DNA of 64,000 nucleotides from Bdellovibrionia bacterium. GTDB lineage: Bacteria; Bdellovibrionota; Bdellovibrionia; Bdellovibrionales; JAGQZY01. Positions 62,235-64,000 of this stretch are shown here, piece by piece (the first letter of the stretch is position 1; each line of letters begins with the position of its first letter). The stretch lies in contig JAUICP010000001.1 in NCBI GenBank assembly GCA_030427805.1, positions 558,001 through 622,000 on the forward strand, given 5' to 3'. The notes beneath the pieces were generated by a model. It saw only the letters and a program-made list of their open reading frames with translations, did no database searches and was not told the origin of the DNA. The position numbers and the translations under genes were made by a program.

Positions 62235-62463
62235 ATGAAGTTGCTCCTCAGTGGAGAGAATTACCGATCTCTAATATTTAATAAAAACACAGCTAAAGCC
62301 TTACGATAACTAATTTTTTTAAAAATTGGCCCTCTTGCTTGGGGCTTTGAATCTTGTGCTTTTTACAAAACTTCGTAAAAAAAGCCGCAAAAGTTACGGA
62401 GGAAAATTGACTCTTTGCAATAGCATTGGATAGATTGGGACGGTTTTAGGGGTACTTAGGTCT

Positions 62464-63051
62464 ATGAAAAAAGTCATCGTGGCTATTTTAATGTTCAATT
62501 TACTATCGCTGACGGCGGTGGCAGACATTTGTCGTTTGGATAAAAAGGCGTGGGTTGAAACCTCGAAAGACCTGACCCCGAGTCTCAATAATAAAATTTC
62601 TCTCTTTGAAAACTTTAAACTGAGATATCAATCAAAAGGTGCCCGTAGAATTTCGCGAGCTATGACTGCCTCAGGTCCTGGCTATTGTGTTTATCAATTG
62701 CGACAAAAAACCAAGGCGACCTATCGAGATGAATTTACGGCCCCAGTATACCTCCTCAAATCGGGGCCCAAGTTAACTTTAGTCGCCGCTAATGATTTTG
62801 AGTCGTTTGGTCCAAGAGGTATTACCTGTAGCGAGAGAATCAACAGCATTCGCACCCAGGCCCGTCTTAGGCATGGCGATAATAATGTTATTCATCGCAT
62901 GGAAGAGCGCCTTCACTTAAGCTCTTCGACCATCGAGCAATGGTCCATGAAAAATGAAGTTAAAATCATGGGTAAGTACTTTTTGATTAAAGGTGAAGCC
63001 AAGAACCCCCAGTGGACCTCTGATTTTTACTGCCAGATTCAGGCCGAGTAA
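62464..63051 (+). CDS. Secreted hypothetical protein
   Basis: The protein has 195 residues. A signal peptide ends LTAVA, and the mature protein has four cysteines (DICRLD, GYCVYQ, ITCSER, FYCQIQ), likely two disulphides. It is basic and mixed alpha/beta. I recognise no family. The ribosome-binding site is weak (TTAGGT about 4 bases before the ATG). It ends 2 bp before the stop of the convergent glycosylase gene. Confidence 0.6.
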   Translation: MKKVIVAILMFNLLSLTAVADICRLDKKAWVETSKDLTPSLNNKISLFENFKLRYQSKGARRISRAMTASGPGYCVYQLRQKTKATYRDEFTAPVYLLKSGPKLTLVAANDFESFGPRGITCSERINSIRTQARLRHGDNNVIHRMEERLHLSSSTIEQWSMKNEVKIMGKYFLIKGEAKNPQWTSDFYCQIQAE

Positions 63052-63053
63052 TC

Positions 63054-63680
63054 TTACTTTGGGTTTCCCGAAGGAACTTTTGAGACCCAAGGATTGTCTT
63101 TTATAAAAAATCGAAGTTTCCAAAAACAAGCATCGTGCTTGCTGCCGATTCCTATCCGTGGTGAGCTGACAATATACTTTGAGTCAATCTCGTCGCCCGA
63201 AAGTACTTGAATGGGTTTCTTTTCTATATTGAGGCCATCATGCTTCTTATCTATATTGAGGGCCAGACAAAGTTTACCTGGGCCATTTGTCCATTCAATT
63301 TCTTTTTTACTCTTACGGCGCTTTTTGATGAGGTCTTGACCCGATAAAGGTTCAAGAGCCCTTATGAGTACCGCTTCTGGTTCACTCTCAGAGCGAGTCA
63401 CAAAGTTGAGGCAATGGTACATTCCATAAATAAAGTAAACATAACTCGTTCCAGCTTTTTGCCACATAGATTCATTGCGCGGGGATCTTTTGCCGCCAAA
63501 GGTATGACAGGCGGGGTCTTTAAGGCCTAAGTATGCTTCTGTTTCAACAATTTTGCAGAGAACCTCTGGTTCTCTTGGGTGCTGAACCCTTAGAATCTTC
63601 CCCAGGAGATCTTTTGCGACTTTTTTAGTATCTCGATCGAAGAACTCAGCTTTTATTAGGTCAAAATTCGAAGGTTTCAT
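63054..63680 (-). CDS. DNA-3-methyladenine glycosylase (MPG/AAG family)
   Basis: The protein has 208 residues. The MPG pattern is clear: FFDRDTKKVAKDLLGKIL, VETEAYLGLKDPACH with the catalytic Glu, RNESMWQKAGTSYVYFIYGM, and TNGPGKLCLALNID. The enzyme flips out and removes alkylated purines in base excision repair. TAGGAGG lies immediately before the ATG. It is divergent from the uracil-DNA glycosylase gene, 62 bp away, so two repair glycosylases may share a control region. Confidence 0.92.
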   Translation of the reverse strand: MKPSNFDLIKAEFFDRDTKKVAKDLLGKILRVQHPREPEVLCKIVETEAYLGLKDPACHTFGGKRSPRNESMWQKAGTSYVYFIYGMYHCLNFVTRSESEPEAVLIRALEPLSGQDLIKKRRKSKKEIEWTNGPGKLCLALNIDKKHDGLNIEKKPIQVLSGDEIDSKYIVSSPRIGIGSKHDACFWKLRFFIKDNPWVSKVPSGNPK

Positions 63681-63742
63681 GGCCTCCTATTCTAGACAAT
63701 CACTGTGGACTTTGATAGCTCAAAGGTATCGAGGGGGAAAAA

Positions 63743-64000
63743 TTGCAGAATAATATCGATTTAGAGCCAAGCTGGAAGCACCGTTTAGAGGATGAGTTTG
63801 CAAAAGATTATATGCAAGAGCTCAAGTCTTTTTTAAAAGAGCGCTACGATTCGGGGGCGACGATTTACCCGCGGGGGAAAGATTATTTTGCAGCCCTTAA
63901 TAAAACTCCTTTCGACAAAGTAAAAGTCGTAATTATTGGTCAAGATCCCTATCATGGGCCTAACCAAGCCCACGGACTTTGCTTTTCTGTTCAACCGGGG
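63743..64000 (+). CDS. ung: Uracil-DNA glycosylase, N-terminal part
   Basis: The frame runs from a TTG at 63743, with GAGGGGG 7 bases upstream, to the window edge (86 codons). It has [13 protein letters not shown] as family A UDGs do, and the water-activating motif [11 protein letters not shown] followed by AHGLCFSV. The enzyme removes uracil from DNA. The C-terminal part, with the HPSPLS motif, lies beyond the window. Confidence 0.92.
   Translation, partial: MQNNIDLEPSWKHRLEDEFAKDYMQELKSFLKERYDSGATIYPRGKDYFAALNKTPFDKVKVVIIGQDPYHGPNQAHGLCFSVQPG

Overview
The window looks like a chromosome segment of a Gram-negative predator-lineage bacterium, most likely Bdellovibrionota (Bdellovibrio/Bacteriovorax relatives). 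This is inferred from several signs: many lipoproteins with an FQNC or YQNC lipobox, outer-membrane proteins, a ClpX-like ATPase without a zinc domain, a lexA-imuA-imuB-dnaE2 mutagenesis cassette, and AT-rich DNA with many TTG and GTG starts. Gene density is high. I see no tRNA, rRNA, CRISPR array, transposase or prophage.

Layout. 1-10 kb: the end of an S9 peptidase, a DUF4336 protein, a short protein joining a zinc finger to a histone fold, a secreted cytochrome c protein, an ECF sigma factor with an NrsF-type anti-sigma factor, lipoproteins, a TPR/winged-helix protein, and an unlisted 21-residue hydrophobic peptide gene. 10-26 kb is mostly housekeeping: ROK kinase, a two-gene NSUN-type RNA methyltransferase, ClpX-like ATPase, ApaG, a probable protein-deglycation operon (fructosamine kinase plus small phosphatase, with an adenosine-deaminase-like enzyme), HNH nuclease, DUF924, an OmpA-like lipoprotein, DUF2288 and PepN. 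26-42 kb is envelope biology: YihY, a membrane-anchored FHA/trypsin-like protease, a FadL-type porin, a very large alpha-2-macroglobulin, ornithine-lipid enzymes OlsB/OlsA, a beta-barrel protein and a GT9 heptosyltransferase-like enzyme.

42-52 kb holds the SOS mutasome genes (dnaE2, imuB, imuA, lexA), all on the minus strand. The 446 bp between imuB and dnaE2 contain two unlisted small ORFs with good ribosome-binding sites and two large imperfect palindromes. Upstream of lexA is an array of five 11-bp direct repeats overlapping a likely promoter. 52-64 kb has a 3D-domain protein, a carotenoid-oxygenase-family enzyme, secreted lipoproteins, a tandem pair of tyrosine-rich pentapeptide-repeat lipoproteins, DUF1820, DUF547, a TVP38/flavin-reductase fusion, and divergent base-excision repair genes (3-methyladenine glycosylase and the start of uracil-DNA glycosylase).

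The strongest candidates for something little described are the zinc-finger/histone-fold protein, the structured imuB-dnaE2 gap with its small ORFs, the lexA repeat array, a two-copy 26-bp element that may mark a small-RNA family, and the tyrosine-ladder pentapeptide lipoproteins. Family names rest on motif recognition by eye; no search was run.
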